Position numbers and translations under genes: made by a program | From: Cunninghamia lanceolata | Lineage: Eukaryota > Streptophyta > Pinopsida > Cupressales > Cupressaceae | Direction: 5' to 3' | DNA: 64,000 bases | Assembly (NCBI GenBank): GCA_027924645.1 | Contig: BSBN01000860.1 | Location: forward strand, 5,952,001-6,016,000 | Notes under the pieces: generated by a model | The model's database searches: none | Told to the model about the DNA's origin: nothing | What the model saw: the letters and a program-made list of their open reading frames with translations, nothing else | Shown: positions 21,697-34,173 of the stretch, piece by piece | Position numbering within the stretch: position 1 is the stretch's first letter | How the letters are laid out: each line of letters opens with the position of its first letter

Positions 21697-24086
21697 TATT
21701 ACTTATTTTCCCAGACTGGATGCTTATTCCCAGTTATCTCTACAAGGTAGCCATCATTGATCAACAAGATTCCTGGGCCAGGGGCCAACAGTAGAGGAGA
21801 TAGACTCTATAAATATCTCCTCTTCTTCTTTAGGCTCTACAGAACCAAGGGGGTATTCCCTATTCAACATCCATGAGATATGTTTGTGAATTGACTGGGA
21901 TGTTGATACAAAGTAGATAAATCCTCTTTTATGCAAACCAAAATTGTGGAATAAGTGCAAAGGGGCTAGCTTTGGGCCTATATTCAGCTGTGAGACAGAG
22001 GATTTTGGTCCTAAAACTACTTCTAAAGTCCTAATGGTTCGTATTTAAAGTTTGAGTTTGATTTTATGTTTGGATGCAAAACTAAAGACTTTGGGTTGCA
22101 ACCAAAATACAAGACCAAATCGGTGCCTATCCAGGGCTTGGAGTCAATAGACATATATATGTGAATGTTTATCACAGACTTGAAACAACAATCAGATTTC
22201 AAGGGGATTATGCAATGTCTGCCTTACAAACAATACCCAAGATAAAGTATTTAGTTATTTCTGCTTATGAACATCCTTACTAAAATGTACTCTTCTTAAT
22301 ACTTAACCCAAAACATTTAATCCACTCCTTAAGCAGAAGTAAAAGATCAAGCATTCAACATAGTAAACCCATATTCTAGAATCTCAAACACCCCTTAGCT
22401 GTTTAGATTCAGAAGAAGAACACATCCAGTTTGGAGACAAATAACAAAACACATGCTATAAAGCATTACTCATTTAAATCAACATGAAACTGATGAATTA
22501 TCTATATAAGACATTCAACATACAACTCATAAACTCACAAAATACCTAGAGCAGAGCCACCAATGAGATTGTATTCGATTACAGCACCAAATTTTTTGTC
22601 CAGTTTTCAACAACCAATGAATGACATAGTTTGCCCCTTATATAACCAAACTGTACATCCAGCAAATTAATTACAAGGTAAATCAAAAATCTGCCAGATA
22701 CAATGCATGAGAAATGGTGCTCAGAAACAGTAAATGCAGCAGAGAGACAAAGAGGAATGAGCAGGTGAACTCAGGATTTGCACCGCCGCCCAGGGATTTT
22801 CTTCATCAATCGGGTGGTTGACCTGTCAACTCCATCGATCATTCTCTGCAAATATGCCATTATTGCCTCACCTACCCACAAGCCCTTTTGAAATATAGCA
22901 GCGGATGCATCTGTTGTTTTCCCGCTAAAAAATTATTGCAATACATAGGAAAAAACCTTCGCTGCGGGTTCAAAACATGGCCGTCGATCTGGATTCCACC
23001 CCTGAGATCAACGGTCCCAAAATATGCATAAAAAGTCACTAGCCAGTGATATCGTGCCACGTGGGCACTACAAACCTCTATTGCTGACTTTTCGCCTTCC
23101 CCATTTTGTCATTTTGCCCCTTGTATATGCAAGAACGGATGCATATACAATTACCGCTGTTTGCCCTTTCAAAATCCCTTGTATATGCAAAATGCATATA
23201 CATGCAACAGCTTAATATACAAAGCGGACCCCAAACTGTTATAGAACAAATTGGAATTTTCAATCGGGTTCGTCATGTATCTTTTCCAATGCACATTAGC
23301 TTGAATATCGGCATATACAAGTGCTTTATACAACCCACGGACCCCAAATTATTATTTGCTGCATTTCATTCATCCATCGCGTTCGGGTTGTATGTCTTTG
23401 TTGGTATATCGGCTTGTATGTGCAAACATACAAGCAAATGCACGTACAACTGGCGGGCCCCAATTATGACGTTGACCGCCACTGACCTATTTGTGTATTT
23501 TCACCTATTTATTTCCAAATGTATATCACATATACATTCTCCTTTGTATATGAGATACAAAGTCCTTTGCATGTGAGGTGGACCCCACCAAATGTATATC
23601 AGCCCCTGCATATTTTTCCTTGCACAGGACCCTTGTATCTAACCATTGTATATCAGAACATACAAACCAAATATACATGCAGACCCGATATACAAGCGAC
23701 GAATATTCTGAGAATCTGCAATGTATATTTCATCCTTGTATATCCATATGTAACCCGATATACAAACCGGAATATTCCAAAAATCTGCGAAAGATTCCCA
23801 CTTTGTATATGCACATTCCTTAGCCCGATATGCATTTAGAAATGCATATAACTCCATTCCTTATCATTTTTTGGAGGCCAATAGAGATTTTGCAAGCCTA
23901 CCAACATACAATTCACCTTTGCATATACAGAATTTAGCATTCTTCTTAAGTGCGACAGGAGCAAGCGGTAAAACATTGCATGTGGGTCGAGGAACAACCT
24001 AACCTGAGGCATTAAGGGCTTCAAGGAATAAACACAGAAACCTGCAGACTCAAATTCAGAACCCTAACCCTAGGTGAACACCACCA
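21697..24086 (-). repeat. 5' LTR of the Tat-like element
   Basis: 2390 bp, the partner of 10419-12811. It is bounded by the primer-binding site on one side and by the GGTCC duplication at 24087-24091 on the other. Confidence 0.93.
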
Positions 24087-24091
24087 GGTCC

Positions 24092-27000
24092 AATCTAGGA
24101 TGAAGTACGAAAAATTGTAAGAGGAGCTACAGGCTCTAGACAACTCTCTCTCTAAAGATTGGATGTTGACTTTGAGGGAGGAGGAGGTCTTTTGGAAACA
24201 AAAATCTAGAGTTCAATGGCTGAAAGAGGGGGACAAAAACACTTATTTCTTTCACCAATCTACTCTGATTCATAGAAAGAGAAACTTTATCAACAAACTT
24301 AAGGATGAGAATGGGAATGTGTTGAAGGTTGATAAGGAAATCAAGAGATTGGCCTCTAACTACTTTCAGTCTCTCCTGGCTATTCAACATGCCCAAGAGG
24401 AGGAAAATGAGCCTCTTCTGGACCCCATTCCCACACTATTGACTAAGGAAGATAATTCCCTCTTGACTAAGACTATTACAGAGGAAGAGGTGAGGGCTGC
24501 TATCTTCTCTATGGGAGCTTTCAAAGTGCCTGGACTAGATGGGTTCCCCCCAGCCTTTTTCTAAACCTTTTGGGACATCATGGGGAAGGATGTTACTGGT
24601 GCGGCTAAAGACTTCTTCAGGACAGAAAGACTTCTACGGCAGTTGAACAACACTTTTACAACATTGATTCCCAAGAAGACTGACTCTGCTTCAATGATGG
24701 ACTTCAGACCTATCAGCCTCTATAACATGTTGTATTAAATCTTCACAAAGATTTTGGTCTTGAGACTCCAACTGCTTCTTGACAAGATTATTGCCTCTAA
24801 TCAGAAAGGTTTTGTTCCTGGCAAACAAATCCTTGATGTGGCTATCACCACTCACGAGATCATCCACTCAGTATCTAAAAGCAAAACCCTAGGTATGCTA
24901 TTTAAATTAGATATTTCTAAGGCCTACGATAGAGTCAAATGGAAATTTCTGATTAGGGTTCTTAGGAAATTTGATTTCCAAGACTAGGTGATCAATCTGG
25001 TTAAAGAGTACATCTCCATGGTCAGATTCTCTATCCTTGTCAACAGCTCTCCTAGAGTTTTTTTCCCTTTTGGGAGAGGTCTTAGGCAAGGTGATCCTCT
25101 GTCCCCTTACCTCTTCATCTTACTAGCTAAAGTCCTTGGCAAGAATGTGTGTAATTTACTGGTACAGGGGTGCCTCCAGGGCATTAAGCCCACTTCCACA
25201 GCTTAGTCTTCAGCCATTCAACAATTTGTGGATGACACCATATTATTTGGGATTGCCTTAGTGGTTGAGGCCAGAAGGTAGAAAAGTCTCCTCAATGGTT
25301 ATGAAAGGGTCTCTGGGCAGAATATCAATTTTGAGAAAAGCCACATCTACTTTTTGAATACTCAGGAGGACTTACAACAAAAAATTACTAGGGTCTTGGG
25401 CTGCTCTAGTGCGAAGTTGTCGATTATCTACCTTGGTGTACCACTCACGAGCACCAAAGTCACATTGGATTATTGGAACATGATTATAGAGAGAATACAA
25501 AGAAAGTTGGCCAGGTGGAAAAGAACCTTGTTGAGCCAAGCAGGGAAATTTCAACTTCTCAAAGCCTCCCTGTAGGGCATTCCTAACTATTTTCTAAGTC
25601 TGTTTAAAATCCTGAGATTTGTGGCTAAGAAGATTGAACAAATCCAAAAGAAATTCCTACGGACTGGGGTGGAGGAAAAAAGAATAATTGTGCTGGTGAG
25701 ATGGGAAAAGGTCTATACTCCTAGATGTCAGGGGGATTGGGGTTAAGGATAATTTACCTTATGAATAGGGCCCTGATGTCTAATATAGGTTGGAATTTGA
25801 TTCAAGATAATAAGGACTGGGGTGACATAATGGGTGCAAAGTATCTCAATGGAGAAGGAGAAGGTAAGCCACTAACAAACCTTGAACTTCCTAAAGGTTT
25901 AGTTATCTAGAATGGGATTCTCAAAACTTGTGGTCTTCTTCACAAAGGCATTAGATGGAAGATTGGGGATGACAGAAATGTCAATTTCTGGGAGGATAGA
26001 TGGTTGAAAGACATTGCCTTACAAGAGCTGAACTATGGTAGACTTGCAGATAAATCCTATTGATTCTTTGGCCATAAAGTGGCTAGCTACATTAGAAGTT
26101 ATGGGGGTATTAGATGTTGGAGGGGTATCATAGAGTGTGTCACCGATCAAGAAGAGGATAAGGAGGTGGCTCTTCAACTTCAAAGGGATTTGGTTGATTT
26201 CAGGCTTTCCATTCTTCCTAAACAAATCAGATGATTTGGGATAAGAACAAACTTGGTAGGTTTACTGTTAAGAGTGCTTATGGTATGCTATTAGACCCTG
26301 GTGAGGATAAACTATGGGGGAAAGTCTGGCTACCCAAACTTTTACCCAAGATTAACTTTTTCTAGTGGACCCTTATGCATAATAAAATCCTGACTATTGA
26401 TAATTTGAAGAAGAGAGGATTTCAAATGCCAAATAGGTGTGCTCTTTGCAATGAAGAAGAAGAGACGGTAAATCATCTTGTCCTGCACTGTAACTTTACT
26501 CAGGAGGTTTGGAGACTTGTTATGCAAAGGTTGTCCTTGTGTTGGGTTGTCAATGAAAATGTGGTGGCCCTACTTAGGGCATGGAGATCCCCTTTCAGGT
26601 CTAATTTCCCTATTATCAAGGAACCACAGCTTCAAATCCCCCACATGTGGCCTAGAATTTGTGGAAGGGGTGAACTAACAGGGTTTTCAGGGACAAAAGT
26701 AGAACACCCTTTGATGTTTTCCAATCTTTCACCAAATTGCTGGCAAAGAATATCAACTCCTACAAATTCAAAATTGTGGAGAACCCGCCAGGAAGGTAAG
26801 AGCTGAATATTCTGAAACAATGGACTATCATCCCAAATATTTGTTAGATTGACAATTCTAAAAAGTTAGCCAGATCTAAAACTATTTGGACCCTGCCTAA
26901 AAAAGACTGGTTCAAGCTCAATTTGATGGAGCGGCTAAAGGGAATCCCAGGATTACTAGTGGAGGAGGCATTATTAGATCTGATTCAAGGAGGTTTATGG

Positions 27001-27380
27001 CTGCATACTCTAGAGATCTTGGTGTTAAAAGCAACAATGAGGCTGAGGCCTTAGATATGCTATGTGGCATCAAACTAACTATTTCCTTGAACATTAGACA
27101 TCTACACGTTGAAGGGGATTCATAGTTAATTGTGAATGCTACTCTAGGTGCAGTAAGCATAGGCTGGAAGCTGGAAGACATAATTGGTGACATCTATTTG
27201 CTCCTTGATGCCTTGGAGGAGTATAAGGTTTCCCACATCTATAGAGAAGGCAATGTTGTAGCTGATGCAATGGCAAACCTTAGCAGTAATGGTGATGGTT
27301 GGAGGTGCTGGAGACAAGTCTCTAGGGTACCTAGTGGGGTTCAAGAACTCATTAAGAAATATGGAAACAGGAACACATAA
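24092..27380 (+). pseudogene. LINE B ORF2: RT, zinc-binding RVT region, RNase H
   Basis: Most of the RT lies in one frame (24163-25575) with stops at 24562, 24736, 24985 and 25204. Motifs are WLKEGDKNTYFFH, LDGFPPAFF, DFRPISLYN, GFVPGKQILD, LFKLDISKAYDRVKW, GLRQGDPLSPYLF and the catalytic FVDDTILFG (usually YADD or FADD). After frameshifts comes the zf-RVT block (CALCNEEEETVNHLVLHC, about 26437-26490). A plant-type RNase H is at 26905-27340 (FDGAAKGNP, NNEAEALDML, VEGDS*LIV, HIYREGNVVADAMANL). This order is standard for plant L1 elements with RNase H. Confidence 0.92.
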
Positions 27381-27540
27381 TAGGTGTTATGGGCTCTTTA
27401 CCTTCTGCATCCTATGGCTATGTGGAGGTGACGCTACAGCTATTAAGGGTAATAAGTATTCTTATGGGATGTCGGGTTTCAAAACTGTAGCCGTTGATAT
27501 TCAAATACAGGACAATGGGAGAAGCATTGGAGCTTTTTAA

Positions 27541-28161
27541 ATGTCTTGGTGTGATAAGGAAAAGTGGTGGAAGGAGATGACTAGCTACTATGCGATGGTG
27601 CCTAGGTGGCATGAGAAAAGTGGTAGGAAGACTTAGAGGACGAGATGGTTTAATAGCAAGCTAAGGTGGCATGATATTGGGTGGCAGTTTGAATGGATGA
27701 CAGGCTGGCTAGGAAAGAAGATAAGATGGCACGAGAGGGAAATTTTTGACGAATCTAAATTTGTGGAAGACACTATGGGGGAAGGTGAGGATGAAACACC
27801 CATGGAGTCCATTCATGAAGAGGAAGGTGCTAGTCACTTTGTTGAGATGAATAAGTCCAGTGAGGAAGATATGGTGGAGGCTGCTAAGGAAGCTAGGGGA
27901 AGGAAGAAGAAAGGAATTTGCTTGATATGTGTCAAGATGGTTGAGGATCTAGAATTGCTCAAGGCCAAGATGGACAAGATGCAAAAGAAGTGGTGTACCA
28001 TGATTGAGTTTGTTGCGAAGGATCTTCATCGTGTTGCCTCTGTGTTTGTCGCATTTAGAGAATTTGATAACAAGGTTCGTGATGTTGGGACTGATAAATT
28101 TGGTGACTACAAAGACATGGTCAATTTCTTGGCGAAGTATGGCACGACTGATAGTCCTTAG
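27541..28161 (+). pseudogene. Unknown ORF downstream of LINE B RNase H
   Basis: A 207-codon frame, ATG at 27541 to TAG at 28159-28161, is broken by one TAG at 27634-27636; the uninterrupted part starts at 27697. It is Trp/Arg-rich at first with repeated RWH motifs (PRWHEKSG, LRWHDIGW, IRWHERE), then strongly acidic, then has a CLIC segment and a basic/amphipathic stretch (LELLKAKMDKMQKKW) that could form a coiled coil. I do not recognise the family. It lies between RNase H and the LINE 3' end, so it may be a third coding segment, or inserted or transduced sequence. Confidence 0.5.
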
Positions 28162-28313
28162 GTTTATGTTAGTTTTTGTTTTTTATTAGCTTCATTTTTT
28201 TGTTTGTTGTGTCTGTGCTATAAATGGGTTGTTTCTGGAAAGTTTAAGGCTTTTTTCCCTAGGGGTTGTTTTGCATAGGGTTCAGGACCCTCTTTTCCTA
28301 CTGAACTAATCAA
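28162..28313 (+). other. LINE B 3' untranslated end
   Basis: T-rich sequence after the last open frame, ending ACTGAACTAATCAA directly before the right copy of the 19-bp duplication. Only a very short A-tail is present, and it cannot be separated from the A-rich start of the duplication. Confidence 0.65.
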
Positions 28314-28332
28314 AAACTAATAAGCTCTCTTC
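28314..28332 (+). repeat. Target-site duplication of LINE B, right copy
   Basis: Identical to 9667-9685. Immediately after it LINE A endonuclease resumes. Confidence 0.88.
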
Positions 28333-29905
28333 TTCTTTCTTTGAGAGATAAGATAGTGATATTGGGAGGAGATTTCAATGCCATAGTAGATCACCAAAAT
28401 AAGAGTGGATGTATTATCCCATCCACTAAAACAATGGAGGACTTCAAAGCCTTTGTTAATTTGATAATCACCTTATTGATTGTCATCCAAAGAATTGAAA
28501 ATATACTTGGACTAACAAGAGAAAATATTTCCATCTTATTGCTGAAAGATTGGATCATTTCCTACTCTTTGCCAGTTGGATGACAGATCCTAGTAGTTAT
28601 CTCCTCTATTGCTTATTTTACTAAACTAATCATTATCCTATTGTTTTAGACATCCTTGAAGACTGGTATTTTTTCCAATTAGATCTCCTTGCATATTTGA
28701 AGCAATGTGGTTTTGGGATCTTAATTTTATTCCTATTCTTCGTCATTGGTGGATTAATGCCCCTTCTGTTGTGGGATCTAGAATGTTCCAATTTTGTAAA
28801 AAGCCACAATTTTTGAAAGTAGAGATTAAAAAAAATGGAATAAATCCTAGTTTAAAAACATTTTTGAAGAATAAGTCAAATTGGAAAAAAAGTTGCAAGA
28901 ATTAAATGAGCATATAATAGCTTTTGGAATGAATATAGACCATTTTGAAGCAGGGAAAAAAATAAAATAGGAACTTGAATAAATTCTCTTCAGGGAAGAG
29001 ATTTATTGGAGACAAAAATCAAGAGAAATTTGGCTAAGAGATGGGATAGAAATACAAAGTTTTTTCATGCTTATACTAAAATGAGAAGGCAGTTCAATAC
29101 TATTGGCTAAATTAAATCTATTGATGGTCAGGTTTTAGAGGATCCAAATCAAAATACAAAAAGAGACAATCTCTTTTTTTTCAGAAATTGTTAACAAAGT
29201 CTTCAGAGGTTCCAAATAATCTTCCTAGACATGTTTTGGATAATATTCCTTCTTTAGTAACTCTAAGTCAAAACAAAATACTTCTTTCATAGTTTACATT
29301 GGAAAAAATCAGGCATGTGGTTTTTTCCTTGTCACTTGACAAAGCTCTAGATCTAGATGGTTTTACTACACTCTTCTTCCAAAAATGTTGGGATTTTATT
29401 GGAAGAGAATTATGGTTGACAATTGAAGAAGCAAGAATAAATATGAATATTTTGAAGGAAATGAATGCTACCTTTCTTGATCTAATCCCCATGTCACAAA
29501 ATCCTTCCTCTGTTAATCTTAGACCTATATCATTATGTAATATTGTTTATTAGATTTTCTCAAAGGCCATTACTCTCATATTAGCCACCATAATTCCATT
29601 TATTATCTCTGGTGAGCAAGGTGGATTCATACCAGGCAAAGAAATAAGAGAGGGGGCTTTAGTGGTTCATGAAGTATTACACTTTATCCAATCAAACAAA
29701 AATTTTGCTATGGTGATTAAATTAGACATGATGAAAGGCTATGATAGATTAAATTGAGAATTTTTACTCATTGTTTTAAAAATATTTGGTTTTCAGCACA
29801 ATGGTGTAAATGGATTTCTGCTTGCATATGAATGGTTAGTTTTTCTATTCTTCTAAATGGAAGTCCTATGGGTTTCTTCAAATCCTCTCAAGGTATAAGG
29901 CAATG
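28333..29905 (+). pseudogene. LINE A ORF2, 3' part (endonuclease end and RT, truncated)
   Basis: The segment begins DKIVILGGDFNAIVDHQNKSG, the central endonuclease motif. It continues through frameshifts with KYTWTNKR to RT segments: KALDLDGFTTLFFQ, SSVNLRPISLCNIVY, GGFIPGKEIREGALVVHE and VIKLDMMKGYDRLN. It ends near 29900 at a degraded GIRQG motif, so the catalytic YADD and everything after it are missing. The break abuts an AT microsatellite. Confidence 0.85.
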
Positions 29906-29939
29906 AGTAAATTTTTGTAGCAATAAAAACTAGTTTTGT

Positions 29940-29942
<3 letters not shown>

Positions 29943-30034
<92 letters not shown>
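29943..30034. repeat. (AT)n microsatellite, about 92 bp
   Basis: An uninterrupted AT dinucleotide run. It is flanked by ATTTTTGTAGCAAT on the left and ATTACTACAAAAAAAT on the right, which are inverted copies of each other. Confidence 0.97.
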
Positions 30035-30036
<2 letters not shown>

Positions 30037-30049
30037 CTACAAAAAAATA

Positions 30050-30635
30050 TATACCTTGGCATAGCCCAAATAGTAAGACACAAATCATGACATTATTTTT
30101 ACCACAATTCTTGCTCTGAACACATGTCAAACAACAAGGCACAAACCGCATTATTTTGCTACAAATTTTACTCTAAACATAGGTCAAACAACAACACTGG
30201 TGTTAATTGCCAACACATGGGTATAACCCAAACATTTACATGGAGCAACAATGAATAAGAATTATCTAGGAGAACTCAGAAAGTGAGTTCACTAAAATTC
30301 TGGTTTCTTAGGCTCCAAGTGACTACTCTTCAATAATTTTAACACATCTCAGTATAATATACAAGGGTTCGACCATTGAAATGTACAAGTAAAGCATTTT
30401 TCCTTTGGTCTAACTTCCTAACAATGTGTAATGACTCCATTTCAATAATAACAAAAAGTATCACTATCACAATCATGCACGTGAACAAGGGTTTAAAACA
30501 TACATGCCCTGTTTAACACAAAAATTTATGGCAAAATAATGCGGTGTGGTTTTTGACTTGTTATTTGAGACGTGTTTAGATCTAGAATTGTGGTAAAAAT
30601 AATGTCACTGTTTGTGTATTACTGTTCGGGTCATT
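30050..30635. repeat. Imperfect fold-back repeat, arms about 125 bp
   Basis: The left arm (about 30050-30175) contains GACATTATTTTTACCACAATT and CCGCATTATTTTGC. The right arm (about 30505-30635) contains the reverse complements GCAAAATAATGCGG and AATTGTGGTAAAAATAATGTC. A partial direct copy of the left arm lies at about 30170-30235. It could be a MITE or a fold-back element. No clear target duplication was seen. Confidence 0.65.
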
Positions 30636-30639
30636 TGTT

Positions 30640-31329
30640 GAAGGATGAAATTGCGTCCAATGCAATAGATTGCAAGTGAGGAGCAACCAATCACTTCACC
30701 ACTATGCATGTCAGGCCCTTATGTCAGTGATCTAGGGTGAATTGTACCAGGAACCTCCTAAGGTAGAAGTGGTCATAGAGGTGAAGATCAACAAAGACTT
30801 GAGGGTTGATGACCTGCATCAAAGCCTGCAGCGTGTCATCATTCTAAACAATGAACACTCTAGATTTGTTCCTAAGCATCATTGGATTCACACAGGTAGG
30901 TGTATCCATGGACTGGTGCAAAGGCCATTGCGATAGAATTTGAAAACCATTGAGGAAAAATAAGATTTTACAAAATAAACAAACATGGAGAGTGGGTGGA
31001 TTGAAGTTGGCATTGAATGCCCAATCTCATCCAAGTGTGTAATTTGAGTCGAATGGTAAGAATGCGTCTCCAGTTCAAGATTTTAGAGATGTCAAAAGTA
31101 CTTGATTGGAAGCAAGCTCGATTAGGTGATAAAGTTGCATGTGTGAGAGAGGACATGTTCATAAATGGTAATCTTGAAAGGTGTGGAGTGCAGAGGAGGT
31201 AAATGAGGAAAGCATGCATCATCTTATAGAGAAATCAGGGGAACAAATGAGTGAAGAACAAAAGTACATGACAGATCCAAGTTGGTGCCAACACGACCGA
31301 GCCAGATTGGCCACAGCGCCGCTAGTTAG
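30640..31329. other. Unassigned non-coding stretch
   Basis: It has short open frames on both strands (for example 30742-30936 +, 65 codons, starting MYQEPPKVEVVIEVKINKD), none of which I recognise. Given the minus-strand LINE ORF1 relic just to the right, part of it may be the continuation of that element. Confidence 0.35.
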
Positions 31330-32234
31330 ACTATGTGTTAACAAAGGTCATGCCTCTGCATGCCCAGGCAAGGATGTCCCATATGGTAAATTTCCCGGGC
31401 AATGAAATCAAACTCAGATTTCTCAGGACAGTTGTAGCCGGGGCTAGAGAAATCGTAATTAGGGCTAGAGAAATTGTAAAGTGACCCGTTTTAGGTGGCA
31501 GGGGAGAAGTTTGCATATCTGGAGTAGATGTGGGTTGGGTCAAGCCACCTTGAACTGGATTGGATGTTCCCTATTCCAGCAATCCATTAGACTTTGTTCT
31601 TGTTTTGTTGTGGGGACAATTGTCTCAAGAGTGTCTTCGGCTATGACAGGAGAGACAAAACACTTCGTGTTCTTCAATCTCCAGTGATTGAGTCCAAGTT
31701 TTTTGGCCATGACAAAGAGTTGTTTCTAAGGGGAACCTTGTATGGCCATGACTTGGATGTAAGCATAGAGGTAACAATCTTGCTCCAGTCACTCTAGGTC
31801 TGTGTCGATAAAAGTACTGATTGATCGACTGATCTTCCTGAGACAATTCTCTGACCAAAACTCAATAGGCAGGTTGTACATTCGTAGCCATTTTGGTCCA
31901 TCATAGGGCTCACAGGCGGTCAAGTTAAACAGGGGTGACCATTATCCAATGCAAAGCAGAGTCTCACCCATTTTCAAAGTGTTGCCTTTCAGGACCATGT
32001 CTCTGTCATCTTCAGAGAGGAATATGGCATTAAAAAACCCTTCGGTAAGAACTTTAGCACACAGGGAGCCTTCTAGGAGCTTTCAACCCAACTCTTGATG
32101 CGCTCACGACTTAACTTAGGTCTGAAGAAGCAGCATATTACCACTGTCTTTTTAAGCATATCCATGTCCTCGATGCATTCTTGAGTTAGGTCTATAATAG
32201 GGCAATGATGGCCGCCTTCGCCCTCCATTGAAAA

Positions 32235-32238
<4 letters not shown>
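31330..32238 (-). pseudogene. LINE ORF1 relic, minus strand (DUF4283 and zinc knuckle)
   Basis: Reading leftward with frameshifts, LTEGFFNAIFLSEDDRDMVL, WSPLFNLTACEPYD, LRMYNLPIEFWSE and LRKISRSISTFIDTDLE follow the DUF4283 pattern, in which a proper element reads VWVRLPGLPLEFW. A zinc knuckle follows at about 31665-31620 (CLSCHSRRHS*DNC, spacing CX2CX4HX4C with a stop inside). A Ser/Pro/Thr-rich tail continues to about 31330. This is a LINE separate from A and B because it lies in the opposite orientation. Confidence 0.72.
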
Positions 32239-32239
<1 letters not shown>

Positions 32240-32332
<93 letters not shown>

Positions 32333-32378
32333 TGTATGTATGTATGTATGTATGTATGTATGTATGTATGTATGTATA
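32240..32378. repeat. Compound (AT)n-(GTAT)n microsatellite
   Basis: About 66 bp of AT repeat (32240-32305) pass directly into about 72 bp of GTAT tetranucleotide repeat. It sits at the outer edge of the minus-strand LINE fragment. Confidence 0.97.
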
Positions 32379-32730
32379 TGTTCATGTATATTTAATTATA
32401 TGGAGGTTAAACTCCTATATAGACAATGTTGTTTGTAATTTTTTGTTACACCTTAGATAACTTGATTCCCATTAAAAAGGAAAAGTTGTTATTTCACTTC
32501 AGTTTGGTTTATGGATTGAACCAATGTTTTGTGTCTTTAGAGAAAAAGAGTTGTTTCCACTTTTTTATTACAATCAAGTTTGTTTCTAGTTTCCAAGGGT
32601 TGGCTAGAATGACTTTGTTCAACACTGTTACTTAAATTAAAAATGGGGACAAAATTTAATAGAGAATATATACCTTTTTGGATAGGGATATGTATGCATT
32701 AGCTAAGTTGTGTTAGTTATTTTTGATATT
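32379..32730. other. Spacer between microsatellite and copia element
   Basis: 352 bases of AT-rich sequence with no recognisable gene. Its continuation on the far side of the copia element is at 61435. Confidence 0.5.
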
Positions 32731-32735
32731 AAAAT

Positions 32736-34171
32736 TGTTGCAAGTATGTGCCTAACTGGTGTTGTCATTGATGTCAACATATCTATGTTGTCATTGGTGA
32801 CAACTGTGCTCTTATTTTGATGCTTGCTTGTAATGAGTTAGATGCTTTGCATTAGCTTATGTAAGTTTTGGAGATAATGAGTAAGTGATTCTCATATTGA
32901 GTTTCCAAGTGATTTTAAGAAAATTTGCTCCTCCGGTGGAAACAATGTATAGAAGAGTATCTTTGTTTAAAGCATAACAATCCAGCAGATTGCTTCGCAT
33001 TTCTTGTCGAATGAATATCCTTGTCTACGGATTGGAATTTATTTAGAGGCATGTCTAAAGATGCTATGTTTCAAGTTTGAGCCTCCGATATGAAGATTTG
33101 AGTGAGTAATGTTCACCAAAGTAAAAACTACTTTTTTCTGTGCATTCAGTGGTGACAGGTTGCTCCGCAATCCTCCGCATTGAAGTATTATGATTTGCGT
33201 TTCATGATTTAAGTATGAAATGATGATAAGTACCTTCAACTCAAATGGTTCATGATTTGGTGGTCCGCAAGCTATCTTTTCTCTATGACAATAGCTGACA
33301 GTGTTGTTTATGTGCTCTGGTTTGAAGAATCTTCTTGACAGAGTGGTTAGAGATTGTGCAGTTGTTCCCCGTGATTATAATGTTCTTAGGGATGTCTCCC
33401 AATTGTGTTCCTACATTTGGATTGGTCCGCAAAGAGAAATTTGGATCATGGATGAAGATTGTTCTTAGAAGACTTAATGTTAACACCAGTCTTGGCCAAT
33501 TTGGTTGTTTTCATTACTTACAGAGATACATTGAAGATTGTGGAAGCGTGCCATGACATGGAAGATTGCATTTGAGTCCCAGCTAAGGCATAACACGATC
33601 TGCATACATATTTACTTTAGTAATTTTTGTTCAGGTCTAGACCTATTTCTATGTATGTTTGTAATTCCGACCTTGATGTACATTCCAAGGTTGATGAATT
33701 ATATAAAAGCATGTATGTAGTTGCGAAAAATATGTCCTTGTGTGAAAATGAAAAGATAAGTGCGAAGGTGTAAGAAGAGTAGAGCAGAAGAGTTATATTA
33801 TGCTTCAATGGAACTGAACCTAGGCATGGAGTAGATGTTATCAAATTAGTTCACCAACCCTTGGTAGTGAGCCCTAACTTTTGCAATGAGCATTTTAGGT
33901 AGTGAGCCTCTATTTTTCAATATTGCTATAACATATATATCTTTGTGGGCTAACACCCACCATGGTTTTTCTCTTATAGGGTTTTCCACATAAAAAATAT
34001 GGTGTCTCATATGTTGATTATGTTGTCGTGTTGAGTTTTTCAATTCATGATTTCATGGTTAAATCTGAATAACAGTAAACAAGTGTTTGATGTGTTAATG
34101 TTCATACTAGGTTAAAGTTTTTGGAGACAATTGATTCACCCCCCCTCTCAGTTGTCTGGTGCATTTCAACA
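32736..34171 (+). repeat. 5' LTR of the copia element
   Basis: 1436 bp starting TGTTGCAAGTATGTG and ending GCATTTCAACA. A C-run (TTCACCCCCCCCTCTCAG) lies about 30 bases before the end. It matches the right LTR apart from scattered differences and one missing 40-bp unit. Confidence 0.93.
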
Positions 34172-34173
34172 AT

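Larger units (their letters stand above)
10419..24086 (-). mobile_element. Tat-like Ty3/gypsy element with upstream RNase H
   Basis: A 13.7-kb element on the minus strand, about 11.5 kb without its nested solo LTR. In its own direction the order is 5' LTR (21697-24086), primer-binding site, gag, protease, a plant/archaeal-type RNase H, RT with the ordinary gypsy RNase H, integrase and 3' LTR (10419-12811). Angiosperm Tat/Ogre elements known to me carry the extra RNase H after RT-RNase H, so this order is unusual. Stops, frameshifts and an integrase D-to-N change make it inactive. The LTRs differ by a few percent by eye. Confidence 0.92.
9686..28313 (+). mobile_element. LINE B (5'-truncated L1), interrupted by the Tat-like element
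   Basis: LINE B starts inside the endonuclease domain, as expected for a 5'-truncated L1 copy. Its own sequence is 9686-10413 plus 24092-28313, about 4.95 kb; the rest of the span is the nested gypsy element and one copy of its target duplication. It contains part of EN, RT, a zinc-binding RVT region, RNase H, a further open frame and a 3' UTR. Reading across the excised insert gives LLEVQSRMKYEKL in one frame. Confidence 0.87.

Noticed and set aside
30742..30936. Possible captured host exon (KVEVVIEVKINKDLRVDDL)
   Set aside because: Short, unrecognised, and adjacent to a LINE relic; no splice or coding evidence.
32235..32438. Peptide of repeated IY and MYVC units
   Set aside because: Translation of the AT and GTAT microsatellites.
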